From assembly GCA_018857735.1 (NCBI GenBank), contig JABMCL010000287.1, forward strand, positions 197,001 to 261,000: DNA of 64,000 nt, in the 5' to 3' direction. Made by a program: the position numbers and the translations under genes. Source of the stretch: Alviniconcha marisindica. Lineage: Eukaryota; Mollusca; Gastropoda; Provannidae. Positions 42,445 through 52,942 of the stretch are shown here, piece after piece (position 1 is the stretch's first letter; the number at the start of each line of letters is the position of its first letter). The notes beneath the pieces are model-generated. The model was not told the origin of the DNA and did not search any database. It saw nothing but the letters and a program-made list of their open reading frames with translations.

Positions 42445-42760
42445 AAAATAATGATCCCGATCCCTAACAAACCGTATATGTTTTGTGGACGTTAAGCACC
42501 ATGTTTCAGAAAATAATTATTTTGCACGCCAAACAGTTCTTTCATATTGCCCGCCAAACACTTCAGTTTTAAATCTTTGCCGACAGTGCGTAGGGGTAAT
42601 AAAATTATCTGTTGAGAAAATAATTATCTTTTATATTGCCCGCCAAACTCTTCAGTTCTAAATCTCTGCTGACAGTGCCTATAGGGTCATAAAAGTTGCG
42701 TGTTAAGAAAATACTTATGTTCACACCAATCAGCTCTTTTATATATATTGCCTACCAAAA
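42445..42760 (+). repeat. About 110-bp degenerate repeat (3 units) with a family 3 tail
   Basis: ATTGCCCGCCAAAC.CTTCAGTT and TGCTGACAGTGC.TA recur around 42410, 42590 and 42680. At 42450-42512 lies a family 3 tail (CCCTAACAAACCGTATATG, TTTTGTGGACGTTAAGCACC). Confidence 0.7.
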
Positions 42761-42872
42761 TCTTGTTTTAAGTGTGTGGGTGCAAGCCGTGCAGTGTTCT
42801 ACTTTGAAACTGCTGAATAAATAAGTTTAGTGTCTTTAGTTTTTAGGAACGCCTCAAAACCGGAGAAGAAGA

Positions 42873-42875
<3 letters not shown>

Positions 42876-42927
<52 letters not shown>
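42876..42927 (+). repeat. GA microsatellite
   Basis: Pure (GA)n of about 50 bp. Confidence 0.97.
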
Positions 42928-42929
<2 letters not shown>

Positions 42930-43069
42930 TGTCCTTACATCGCACACGATCATTCTGTTGTTCTGGGAAGCGATTGAAGTTCTCTATCGCATGAACATGC
43001 TAGAAAATTATACCGTTTGTTGGAATAACAGCAAGTTCTTTTGCTTGATGGTCCCGCAGAGCACTTGTA

Positions 43070-43985
43070 GTCAGTCATCGTCGCTCCTAAGTCCCGTCGG
43101 TACTCAGTTCTTCAGCATAGTCCCGTCAGCTGTCAGTTCCTCAGTTCTTCAGCACAGTCCCATCAGTACTCAGTTCTTCAGCACTGTCCCGCCAGTACTC
43201 AGTTCTTCGGCACAGTCCCGTTAATACTCAGTTCTTCAGCACAGTTCTGTCAGTACTCAGTTCTTCGGCACAGTCCCGTCAGTACTCAGTTCTTCAGCAC
43301 AGTCCCGTCAGTACTCAATTCTTCGGCACAGTCCCGTTAATACTCAGTTCTTCAGCACAGTCCTGTCAGTACTCAGTTCTTCAGCACATTCCCGCCAAAA
43401 CTCAGTTCTTCGGCACAGTCCCATCAGTACTCAGTTCTTTAGCACAGTCTCGTCAGTACTCAGGTCTTCAGCACAGTCCCATCAGTACTCAGTTCTTCAG
43501 CACAGTCTCGTCAGTTACTTACTCAGTTCTTCAGCACAGTCCCGTCAGTACTCAGTTCTTCAGCACAGTCCGGTCAGTTACTTACTCAGTCCTTCGGCAC
43601 AGTCCCGTTAATACTCAGTTCTTCAGCACAGTCCCGCCAGAACTCAGTTCTTCGGCACAATCCCATCAGTACTCAGTTCTTTAGCACAGTCCCGTCAGTA
43701 CTCAGGTCCTCAGCACAGTCCCGTCAGTACTCAGTTCTTCAGCACAGTCCCGTCAGTACTCAGTTCTTCAGCACAGTCCCGTCAGTACTCAGTTCTTCAG
43801 CACAATTTCGTCAGTACTCAGTTCTTCGGCACAGTCCCGTTAATACTCAGTTCTTCAGCACAGTCCCGTCAGTACTCAGGTCTTCAGCACAGTCCCGTCA
43901 GCACTCAATTCTTTAGCACAGTCCCGTCAGTACTCAGTTCTTCGGCACAGTCCCGTCAGTACTGAGTTCTTCAGCACACTCAAAC
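43070..43985 (+). repeat. 29-bp satellite-like array (about 31 units)
   Basis: The unit is CAGTACTCAGTTCTTCAGCA followed by CAGTCCCGT. Common variants are TTCGGCAC, GTTAATACTC, GCCAGAACTC and an extended GTCAGTTACTTACTCAG form, and these variants recur together, indicating higher-order duplication. There are no spacers, so it is not a CRISPR array. Confidence 0.96.
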
Positions 43986-44640
43986 TTTCACCCACGAAGA
44001 ACGTTGGCCAAGTTTAGAATGAGGTATACAGAAAACAAACAAACAGCAACAACAAAAACTTGGTCAGACATGGCTCTCTCCGGGGGGAGTCGCTTTACTG
44101 CCCTAATGTGCCCCCCCCCCCCCCCACCCCCCGCACCCCCTCCCGTACAGCTGGGGGAACGCAACAACAGCAGCTGCTACAATAATTACATATATAATGC
44201 AAGAGGCGCCGGGAGTGTTCCAACTTTACATAACGGGTTTCTTCTCTTCGGTATCCGGCCATGCCCAACAAAAACAAAGCATTATACCCCCCCCCGTTCC
44301 GAAAATGCGGGAGCTGAAGCTAACTTTTAAGTAACGAAGAAGAAGCGTGAGTCGGTTAGCGGCCGGGGTTTAGTCGGCCAACGCAAGCCTTGCGCATTTC
44401 CTCATATTTAATTTTGCGTCTGTTCGGGCGGCGTACTTTTGAAGTTGCCTGACCACTAGCTGTTCGTTTGACCTGTTTAAGCGACAAAAGTAGGGATACA
44501 AATGCGATTTTCGAACAGCCGGTAAAGGATGCTGACTAATTGTGCTTTCCGGTGGTGTCATTGCGGCATCGTTCCCCACCCCCCACCCCAATGCCCCCGC
44601 CACCGACCCACACACCCCTACACACACCACACCACCCCAC
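43986..44640 (+). other. Non-coding stretch, nothing recognised
   Basis: Contains poly-C at 44111-44125 and otherwise mixed sequence. Confidence 0.6.
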
Positions 44641-44670
44641 CACACACACACACACACACATACACACACA

Positions 44671-44740
<70 letters not shown>
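44641..44740 (+). repeat. CA then CT microsatellite
   Basis: (CA)n at 44641-44672 and (CT)n at 44673-44738. Confidence 0.97.
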
Positions 44741-44743
<3 letters not shown>

Positions 44744-44754
44744 TGAGAGACCAA

Positions 44755-45110
44755 GTGCCTGTGATGATGACGGCACCGTGCCATCCCCATCTACTAGCAC
44801 CGGCGGCGGCAGCATCGCGCCGTGTGCGACACTCCAGGAGTCCGGCTCATCACCATCGCGGCCGAGAGCGGCGGTTGCAGCAGTGCCGTGCGGCGGCGCA
44901 CAGCAAGTTGTACGCAGGCCCGGCGTCGTCGCCCCCTGGCCGTGTCTGACAGTACCTCTCAAGTTCGGATCGTGCAGAGGAGAGGAAATCAGAACCCGCG
45001 GTACCCGGTGCTGCTCCTCTCGTGGTGGTGCTGGTGGTGGTGGGGGCAATGTCGACGTAGCGGTCTCCAGGTGCAACACGTTCCAGTGAAGTGCGGAAAA
45101 ATCGTCAGCG
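44755..45110 (+). other. GC-rich, CpG-containing island of unknown function
   Basis: The local GC and CpG content is visibly above the surroundings (CGGCGGCGGCAGCATCGCG, GCGGCCGAGAGCGGCGG). Two plus-strand frames and one minus-strand frame stay open across it, and none gives a recognisable protein. It could be a promoter island, a first exon or chance. Confidence 0.35.
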
Positions 45111-46190
45111 TACGCTCAGGTGGTGCCTGTAAAGAGGGAGAACGATTACAGTGCTTTGGAGTTTCTCACGTGGAGCTTCTCGGAACTCATCACTAATACT
45201 GGACTTGCAAGGCGCGAAGATATATAGCCTGAGTGTTACCCGGGACGTGTGGGGAAAGTATTTAAAGAGCAGTTCAAATCAGATCCGTCAGGCGAGTTTC
45301 TGGTAGCCAACCGTGATTTCGATGGCTTGGATTTCAGCGACACGGTTTGGTATACTTGTAACGTGAAAACGGAAACAGAAAGTGGGATGAGAGTGTTTGA
45401 TTCTTCATCAAAAGGAATACTGCTGAACTGAGTAAAGTATAACCATTGTTTAGAGGGGCACATCTTTGAGCGGAATTTCCTGCAGTTTTGGGGGGCTCTC
45501 AGGCCTCGTATTCGTTTTCAAAGCTCGTGCAGTTTTCCCCTCAAAGCAAAAAGACGATTCGCTTCTCGGAGATCTACAGCTACTGCTCTTACCAGGTTCC
45601 TCCTGCTTTTCTCGTCATCAGCAGACCTTGTAAACAAGGCGCACTCTGTTTGGACGGGGAAAAGAAGAAGAAGGAGAAAGATGAAGTTGAATTTCGTTTG
45701 ATATAAACACGCCGCGTTGGTGATACCATTCCACGGGGTGGCGAAACGAGCTGGAGAAGTGAGAGCCGTAAGAGCGGCGGGGAAACAGTCATGTGGTTTT
45801 GTTTTCGATAATGTAACACCACAGTTTCTTGCAGTGGAATATATGTGTTTTCAGATGTTCGGGGCTACTCACCCCGTTGTCGATTGCCGCCTACACTTGC
45901 GGGGTCAAAGTGGTTGTTGGGCGTGGGCGTTTCAGAAGCCCGTAAATCATCGTAATTGACAAGCGTGTTGATAATTATTTCTTCAAGTTCTTTATATCTG
46001 CGGGAGGAGAGAAAAGGGCGCAGTTTTCTTTCTTTCTGTGGAAGGCCGTCAGAAGTGACAACTAGGCCGACTCGTTTCTCAGTCGGGCCGATTCTTTGAC
46101 ATGACTGTCTTTACGTTGAAGAAGTTGACGAACACAAGCAGGTGGCCCGATAGGATTCGTTGAAGAAGCGGACCGAGAGGCTAGTATTAA
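45111..46190 (+). other. Non-coding stretch with one protein-like short frame
   Basis: A frame at 45249-45431 reads VGKVFKEQFKSDPSGEFLVA and continues FDGLDFSDTVWYTCNVKTE to a stop. Composition is protein-like, but no family is recognised. GATATATAG lies just upstream at about 45220. Confidence 0.25.
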
Positions 46191-46640
46191 TCTCGATCAT
46201 GTAGACTTGAAGTGCAAAACTTCAGCTCGTGATCTGTGCTTCAACTCAAAGTGTAACAGTCCTGATGTGTGGGATTGAAATGCAGAGCTCCGTCTCTGGA
46301 GTAGAAATGCCTATCAGTTCGTCGGAGAGAGCTCTTGGTGTGTGCACTGGAAACGAGTAGCTCCAACTCTGGACACAGTTATGCATAAGATCAGCGAAGA
46401 AAGGTCTTGATGTGTAGACTCGGAATGCAAAGCTCCGTCTCTAGACATGTACTGACTGGAAATGCAACTATCCAACTTTAGACATGTGCACCCATTCTGC
46501 AGGAAAGGGTCTTCATTAATTTGTAGACTTCAAATGCAAAGCTCAGTCTTTAAAGACGCGTGCATCGGATCAGCGAGGAAGGGTCACTATGTGTAGACAC
46601 GAGGTGCAAAGCTCAATCTGTAGGTGTGTGTGTACGAACT
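46191..46640 (+). repeat. Degenerate repeat around TGTAGACT..AATGCAAAGCTC
   Basis: TGTAGACTTGAAGTGCAAAA (46200), TGTAGACTCGGAATGCAAAG (46414), TGTAGACTTCAAATGCAAAG (46521) and TGTAGACACGAGGTGCAAAG (46592) mark loosely spaced units of about 70-110 bp. Confidence 0.7.
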
Positions 46641-46733
46641 CCTTGGAGGCCGTGTCAGTGAACAGTGTGGATTGTACGCTTCCAACCATGGTGGTGGGTG
46701 GTGAGTGAGCCGGGTGAGCGAAGAGTGGATGTC

Positions 46734-46805
46734 ATGGCGTTCCAGAACTTCGGCCTGCTGATGGTGAAGCTGGTGCGATGGAAGTCCGCGAAGAAACGCC
46801 TGCAG
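46734..46805 (+). CDS. Candidate alternative first exon (speculative)
   Basis: ATG in a good context (GTCATGG) opens 24 codons, MAFQNFGLLMVKLVRWKSAK then KRLQ, ending at CAG|GTGCTG. Third codon positions are almost all G or C, like the Trio exons and unlike the surroundings. If the donor at 46806 is used, the exon ends in phase 0, the same as Trio exon O, so it could join the same next exon. Vertebrate Kalirin and Trio do have downstream promoters giving shorter isoforms. The donor is weak and the peptide has no known homologue; without splicing the frame stops at 46851-46853. Confidence 0.25.
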
Positions 46806-46894
46806 GTGCTGTTGGCGTGTGTGCACACGAGGGCATTAGGCCTCCACTTATAGAAACATGGGTATCTTTTATAATAGTTTTATGTATTCACATC

Positions 46895-47530
46895 TGATTG
46901 GCCAGGAAGCTGGCGGGGTGGCTATGTACGGACATTGGCAGGCTTTATTATTGACGCCTGACGGCTGGTTGGCTTGGGAGCTGGCCTGGGGATTACTCAT
47001 TTGATGTGTACAAACATTAACGTGCTTTATTATTGACGTCTGACTGGTCAGGGAGCTGGTCTGGGGATTACTCATTTGATGTGTACAGACATTCACGTGC
47101 TTTATTATTGACGTCTGATCGGTCTGGAAGGTGGCGTGGGGATTACTCATTTGATGTGTACAGACGTTAACGTGCTTTATTATTGTCGTCTGATTGGTCA
47201 GGGAGGTGACGTGGGGATTACGCATTGGATGTCCACGGACATCGGCATGCTTTATTATTGACGCTTGGTTGGCTAGGGAGCTGGCCTGGGGATTACTCAT
47301 TTGATGTGTACGGACATTAACGTACTATATTATTGACATCTGATCGGTCAGGGAGGTGGCATGGGGGATTACTCATTTGATGTGTTCGGACATTAATGTA
47401 CTATATTATTGACGTCTGATCGGTCAGGAAGGTGGCGTGGGGGAGTACTCATTTGATGTGTACAGACATTAATGTACTATATTATTGACGTCTGATCGGT
47501 CAGGGAGGTGGCGTGGGGGAGCACTCATTC
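46895..47530 (+). repeat. About 75-bp minisatellite (8-9 units)
   Basis: The unit contains GGGGATTACTCATTTGATGT, then GTACAGACATTAACGTGCTT, TATTATTGACGTCTGAT and GGTCAGGGAGGTGGCG. Confidence 0.95.
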
Positions 47531-47559
47531 AATTAAAGAAACATCTATAACTTTATTTA

Positions 47560-47880
47560 TTTACATATGGGTGACCAGGGTCGGGGATGGGGCCTGCTGA
47601 CTGAGGCACAGTACTTCTGATTGAGAGGTTGCGGGTTCGAATCCTCACATCCCCTAGCCCCGCTCCTTATTCTCAGGGTCGGGGGCTCGGTGTCTATTGC
47701 TTTGGAAACGGGCGAACAGGCCCCGTGTGTTTCAGGCATGCGCACGTCCGCAACCTGGGGAGGCGAAACTGCTGCCCTGGCAAACATTCTGTGCAAATGC
47801 CACAGACGTTAGCGATTAATTGTAGCGCGAGTCTGTCGCAGCTGACTATGACGGGGGTAAGCGACCCGAATTTCCCACGG
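47560..47880 (+). mobile_element. tRNA-derived SINE
   Basis: A perfect pol III B box GGGTTCGAATCC lies at 47633-47644. GGGGATG (47583-47589) can pair with CATCCCC (47648-47654) as a 7-bp acceptor stem, and GCCT/AGGC (47592-47607) forms a D stem. The anticodon stem does not pair, so it is a tRNA-derived SINE head and not a working tRNA. The body probably continues to about 47880. Confidence 0.6.
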
Positions 47881-48571
47881 AGAAAAGAGACAATGACGTA
47901 TAATTGATTAATCGGGGTCTTTGTTTGTTTGTTGCTTTGGCGGTCCCTAGCTGAACGCTGTAGGGCCTCCCGGAAAACTGTCGTACGTTGTCGAATTCAT
48001 TCGTTCCTTAATTCAACAGACAAGGGATGTTTGTTGCTTCTTTTAAAATTGTTATGAATTTTTTTTGGGGGGGTGGGGGATTTTTTAAAATAGTATTTTT
48101 GACAGTTTGCGCGCTTCATGCAGATTCTTGGTTTAGTTTTGTTTGTCATACTCATAGTCCCGATCGCTTTAGTGTGAGTATATTTTTGTCTTGCTTTGTT
48201 GTGTAGTGGCACCCAACATTCATAAGATTTATTAATCTGGAGAAGTGATTGTGGACACAGTTTTTGTGTTAACAAGTAAATAATAATAATATAAAATATA
48301 AAAAACGTTGAGCAAGTTTTGAAAACGGTGGTTATGAATCATTGTGTTATACCGTATTTATCAACTGTCGTCTGTTACAACACTTCTAGGTCGAAGGTCT
48401 GTTTCCTGTTTTGGTAACAAGTGTTTCATCCTCATATGTGGACCCTGGCTGTTGCTTGGAGGTTCCTCACTTCTCCAGCTCCGTCTGGCATGCACACAGT
48501 GACACGCGTTGGCCGGTGCTACTCCGCACGGGAGACAGAGGGAAAGCGCGATATGTGTGCGAGTTATTTCA
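47881..48571 (+). other. Non-coding stretch, nothing recognised
   Basis: A/T-rich 48040-48350, then more even composition. No gene recognised. Confidence 0.5.
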
Positions 48572-48628
48572 GTCTGTAAACAATGAAGTTAATAGTAGTA
48601 ATAGGGGTCTTAGAGTGCCTTTTCTCAG
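48572..48628 (+). CDS. Candidate signal-peptide exon (speculative)
   Basis: Following GAGTTATTTCAG, ATG at 48583 opens MKLIVVIGVLECLFS and stops at a consensus donor TCAG|GTAAGC (48629) in phase 1. A Lys followed by a hydrophobic run and then Cys/Ser is typical of a secretory signal. No second exon was identified, so this may be chance. Confidence 0.22.
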
Positions 48629-48719
48629 GTAAGCCGTAGGTGCGTACATTTTGTAATCAAGCAAAAACGTATTACATCAAACACACACGCAATATTAATA
48701 TACACAAAATTTTCATATC

Positions 48720-48782
48720 CCCCCCCCCCCCCCCCACCCACCACCCCCATCCACCCCCCACCCATACACCACACTGCACACA

Positions 48783-48854
<72 letters not shown>

Positions 48855-48866
48855 GCGCGCGCGCGT
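48720..48866 (+). repeat. Poly-C, CA and CGCA microsatellites
   Basis: Poly-C with ACCC interruptions, (CA)n, (CGCA)n and (GC)n. Confidence 0.97.
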
Positions 48867-49369
48867 TACAAACCGAATTACTCGAAGCAGAATGGGAGAC
48901 AGGACAGGACACAGAGAAAAGGTGGTGCCATAAGGTGACTAAACCTTGTTTCATATTAATCACAGTACATTGAAAATAAGAGGTGTTGGGCTGTAATTTT
49001 GGCAGTTCCGCGCAGTCGTCATCAGTCTTTGAATTTTTGCTTTTAGTGTGGGGAAAGCCGTGTAATCTCCACAGTTTGTTTATTTTGCTGGCAGAAGAGT
49101 GGGACATGTTGCACAGTTGTTGATCACAATCACCAGATTTTTGCTCAGCGTTCCCTGGAGTACTTAACACAGACACCGCTGCAGCGAAATGGGGCCCTGC
49201 ACTTGGCAACTTCACAGTACTCTCTGAATATGAAGCTTCTCTGTCAAAATCCGCACGTGCACAGCACGAGCCGAATAAAATTGTGTAAACAAAGCAAACA
49301 TTAATGCTTGCTGCGCCGAGAGAGAAGGTTGTGCGGTGGCTGGGATATATAGGCTGCGAACTTGCGTGT
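48867..49369 (-). other. Long open minus-strand frame downstream of a TATA-like motif (speculative)
   Basis: On the minus strand, CCTATATATCCC (about 49340-49350) is followed by one open frame of about 165 codons before the simple repeat. It includes a hydrophobic stretch (NVCFVYTILFGSCC) and a Cys/Ser/Lys-containing segment (CDQQLCNMSHSSASKINKLW). No in-frame ATG lies near the start and no family is recognised. The only upstream ATG (about 49306) is in another frame. Confidence 0.2.
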
Positions 49370-50190
49370 CAGGGAATTAAGCCAGTCGTCCACCATTTGG
49401 GCTGAATTCCGCACCGGAAGATGATGATGATGTGGGGTTTCATGTCCTCGGATGTCGGGTTGACATGTCGGGTTCCGCACCGGAAACTACCCTGTATCGT
49501 AAAGTACATTTTGGATCCGACGAGTTTTCTTTCAGCAGCGAAAAAACGTACCATACAGTGTTTGCGGTTACTACTACGGAGAATGCAGCGCAAGACATTT
49601 TCCATTTTACAGAGGACTGTTATTAAAATTTGTATTGTTGTTGTCATTTTCGAAAGGTTCTGCTTTATAACCACCTTAGCTTTGTCCTTTTTATTGTGAC
49701 TGGTTTGAAAATGACGTGCAGACCGGTATCAGATCTTGATACCTTCTCGAAAATGAGGCGCAGACCAGTAATGGATCTGGGTGTGTTGGGACAATGCCGA
49801 CTGCTCCGACAGTCAGGCACTGGCAGCGACCATAGTCTAGGCTGATTCATGTCTCGATCTCTACACAGAGAACCAGGAAAGAGGCTCTGTTTGGGAAGGG
49901 CACTGTTGAAACGATGACACCGACCACTGCCTACTTTGTATGCTTACAGTTTGCTTTTTATTTTTACGTTCGTCGCAAACGTTGTAGCGCAGATTGAGAA
50001 TTGGGGAGTGGGGCGGGGGTGACGCGAAAATGTTGAAGTGAGCCCCCCACCCCCACCTCCCTCATCGTGCGCGCTTTTCCCTTACCCTGCAATGAATGCA
50101 GGAATCGGCATGAATACAGGTGCAGGTTTTTGGGTCCAAATTGTCTGGGTCTTCATTGTCCATTACGCCAGGTTAACTCTGCTCTTCCAG

Positions 50191-50227
50191 TACTGCAAAA
50201 AGGCAGAATGGATCATGGAGCGGCTGA
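50191..50227 (+). CDS. Candidate 37-nt micro-exon (speculative)
   Basis: Acceptor CTGCTCTTCCAG ends at 50190 and a consensus donor GTGAGT starts at 50228. In phase 0 it reads YCKKAEWIMERL. The frame stays open beyond the donor (SESQWGRHITMLQ) with G/C-rich third positions. No homologue is recognised. Confidence 0.22.
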
Positions 50228-50594
50228 GTGAGTCGCAGTGGGGACGGCACATCACGATGCTGCAGTTACAGAGAAATGAACCAGTGTATCCGCTAACGTC
50301 TAGGCTTGTCCTAGTTTAGACCACAGGGGATGTAAAGAAGTGGGAGTATAAAAACAACAAAATAATAAATAAATAAATGAAACTGTGTAATCGTTTCGTG
50401 CTGATAGTGCGCATTGTGTCTTGGGTCTGAATGGACGAAATTGAAAATCATCAGCCTGGACGTTTCATGACAGGGAAATGCCGAGAGGGAAGATTTGGAG
50501 ACTGATATGATGAGAGCTGACGAAGGAATCTGACGTTCCACACCCCCTCGGGTCATCAGTCTTCTTTGTTTTTCCCTCTTTTAATTTTATTTGT

Positions 50595-50596
<2 letters not shown>

Positions 50597-50644
<48 letters not shown>
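50597..50644 (+). repeat. CT microsatellite
   Basis: Pure (CT)n of about 48 bp. Confidence 0.97.
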
Positions 50645-50648
<4 letters not shown>

Positions 50649-51042
50649 CCCAACCCCCTGCACGTTCTAGCAGCTACTGTTTCAACAGTCGTTATTTTTC
50701 AGCCAACGCCATCGATTCGGTGATGCATCTGTACATAATTTAGTCCATCTAATGTGCGTTTGACCTTGTTGTTCTGAATATGAAAGAATCTTTCTGTTGG
50801 GCCTGCAGTAGCTCGTGCTGCACCTTTGTACGCTTCACCCACTTTAACGCAATGTAAAGGAGTATTTATAAAGCGCTTTACATCTAACGTCGTAAACATG
50901 AGCCCGAAGCGCACAATAGAAAAACAAGAGGGTCGACAAAAATACACTTTGGACCATGTGCCCAGTAATGAAGTCCTGCCAATTGTGTAGACAAATACAC
51001 CACAAGTACAGCGCTTCATTCAACGTCTTTCTCATCGCTTCC

Positions 51043-51226
<184 letters not shown>

Positions 51227-51299
51227 GCCATACAGTAATCTATTCTGTGTTCAAGATTTCCGCCCATATCATTGATGGTCATGGTTCGATCGATATCTA

Positions 51300-52495
51300 G
51301 TTACATCCTAACTTGAGTAGATCAAGGGACGAAATAGCCAATAATCGGAGGGGGCAGGAAAAGAATTGAACGCGTGAAACAAAGAACAGACTGAGCGTTC
51401 TTCACAAATCGATACTTCTCCCTTTTTCGGGGGTGGGGGGAGTGGACTGAAACAGAAACCTGGCAAAATACTTCCCCAAGATGATGTCGATCAAATTCAT
51501 CGGGGGGAGAAAAGAAAAAGGCTCTTCCCGTAGCCTCCAGCGAGCCTTTGCTTCCTCCGCCCGGCTCCCCCTCCCCCTCCTCCCCCACACACCCCTTTTC
51601 TCTTGTTTTCAAGACTTTGCTGGCGTGTTTTGTCTACGTGATACTGCGGCCTGATACAGGGATCAATGGAGTGTACAGGAAGCTTGTTTGATGTTATGAC
51701 AATTGTCACGGACTTGCCTAGCCGTCTTTGCACCTTTTAGAACGCTGATGGGCCCGTCAATTGATTTTCATTCTGCGCAAATATCACAAGGAAACAGGAA
51801 CGGGGGTGGGGGTGGGGGGGTTGCTGAAAATAATGCGGATGAAAAAGACAGCAACCGATTTCTGGCAGCGAGTTCAGTATTGACATTGTTGGAGGACGTT
51901 TGTTTCCACCCGTTGGCAGGGCTCTGTGGATCGTGCAAAAAGGAAATCCAGCGGGACCCCATCTCCCCCCCCCCCCCCCCTCCCCCACACACACTTCCAC
52001 CCCCCAGCCCCCCCTCACCGTAGCTCAGGGGGAAGTGCGAATGCAGAAATTAAGACACCCTCTGCAAAGAACCCACAGCTGTCAAAGGTTTCCTCATCAA
52101 GGTCAGGAGTTAGTAGGAATGTAGCTAATCACACTTCGCCGTGTGCCAGGATCGTTCGCTTTTTTAATTTCTGCGGTCCCGTTACGTTGCTTATTCATAA
52201 TCCTAGCCTGAAGAAGTGGTAGTGGCCGACTGCTTCTTGAAGATGGACTGTTCTTGCAGGGCTAGGTCACGGCGGGTCACGAGAGCGAATGCGAGGCTGG
52301 GGTGTGCAGCAACGGCGGGAGCGTGTAGAGACTGAATTTGTCGTTTGCACCGTAGCCTACACTCCTCAGTAAACCTCGCGTTTTCGGTCTCGGTTACCTT
52401 GATGACCGCGCTTCGAGAATATTCCGTGGGAATAGTCGATAGAATAGCAGAAGACTCCTCCAGCGGTTGATTTATTCAGGGAGCGTTCAGCCAAG
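51300..52495 (+). other. Non-coding stretch, nothing recognised
   Basis: Contains poly-G (51805-51820), poly-C (51965-51980) and a family 4 repeat remnant at 52036-52115 (CACCCTCTGCAAAGAACCCA). No exon recognised. Confidence 0.55.
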
Positions 52496-52503
52496 CACGT
52501 ATC

Positions 52504-52934
52504 CACACTCCGAGCATCGCTTTCCGGCATCTTCCTCCAAACTCTGCCAGAATTTGGGCACTCTTTATCTCCGCGCAGCTGTCTGCCGACGCTGTCAGCG
52601 CCCTCCAAAAGATTTAGGTACTAACAAGACTGGAAGCAACACAGCGTCCAAGCACGCGCGTAAGCATGAGGCGCGTCCGCCCCGGGTAAAAAAGAAAAGA
52701 AAAGAAGAGTTCCGTCTCGGTTCAAACGATTTGGTTTTATTTCTGCTGACGTAAGTAACGTGGGCGGTTACAAAATAAACGCGTGGTATAATTTCAGTTG
52801 CCTGTTAAAACTAACTGCCGTTTGAGCGCCAACGAAAAACTGTTCGTTAGCTGACACTTTTCCCAGACCTATGGCGTAATCTGTTATGGCAGTGGTTGGA
52901 AGAAGGATGTCGTAAACCAGTGCTTGGAGTTTTG
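52504..52934 (-). mobile_element. Non-autonomous TIR element, inverted full copy
   Basis: The same element as 33958-34395 in opposite orientation. The ends are CACACTCCGAGCATCGCTTT and ..GTAAACCAGTGCTTGGAGTT, and the interior aligns along its whole length in reverse (for example TTCCGTCTCGGTTCAAACGA against TCGTTTGAATCGAGACGGAA). The right inner TIR segment has lost the block matching ATTTAGTTACGCCA. The flanks CACGTATC (52496-52503) and CACGTCTC (52935-52942) form an 8-bp target duplication with one mismatch. Confidence 0.83.
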
Positions 52935-52942
52935 CACGTCTC

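Noticed and set aside
43070..43985. CRISPR-like regular repeats
   Set aside because: Units are directly contiguous without unique spacers, in an animal genome; this is a minisatellite.
47583..47655. Functional tRNA gene
   Set aside because: The B box and acceptor stem are good, but the anticodon stem does not pair and no clear anticodon is present.
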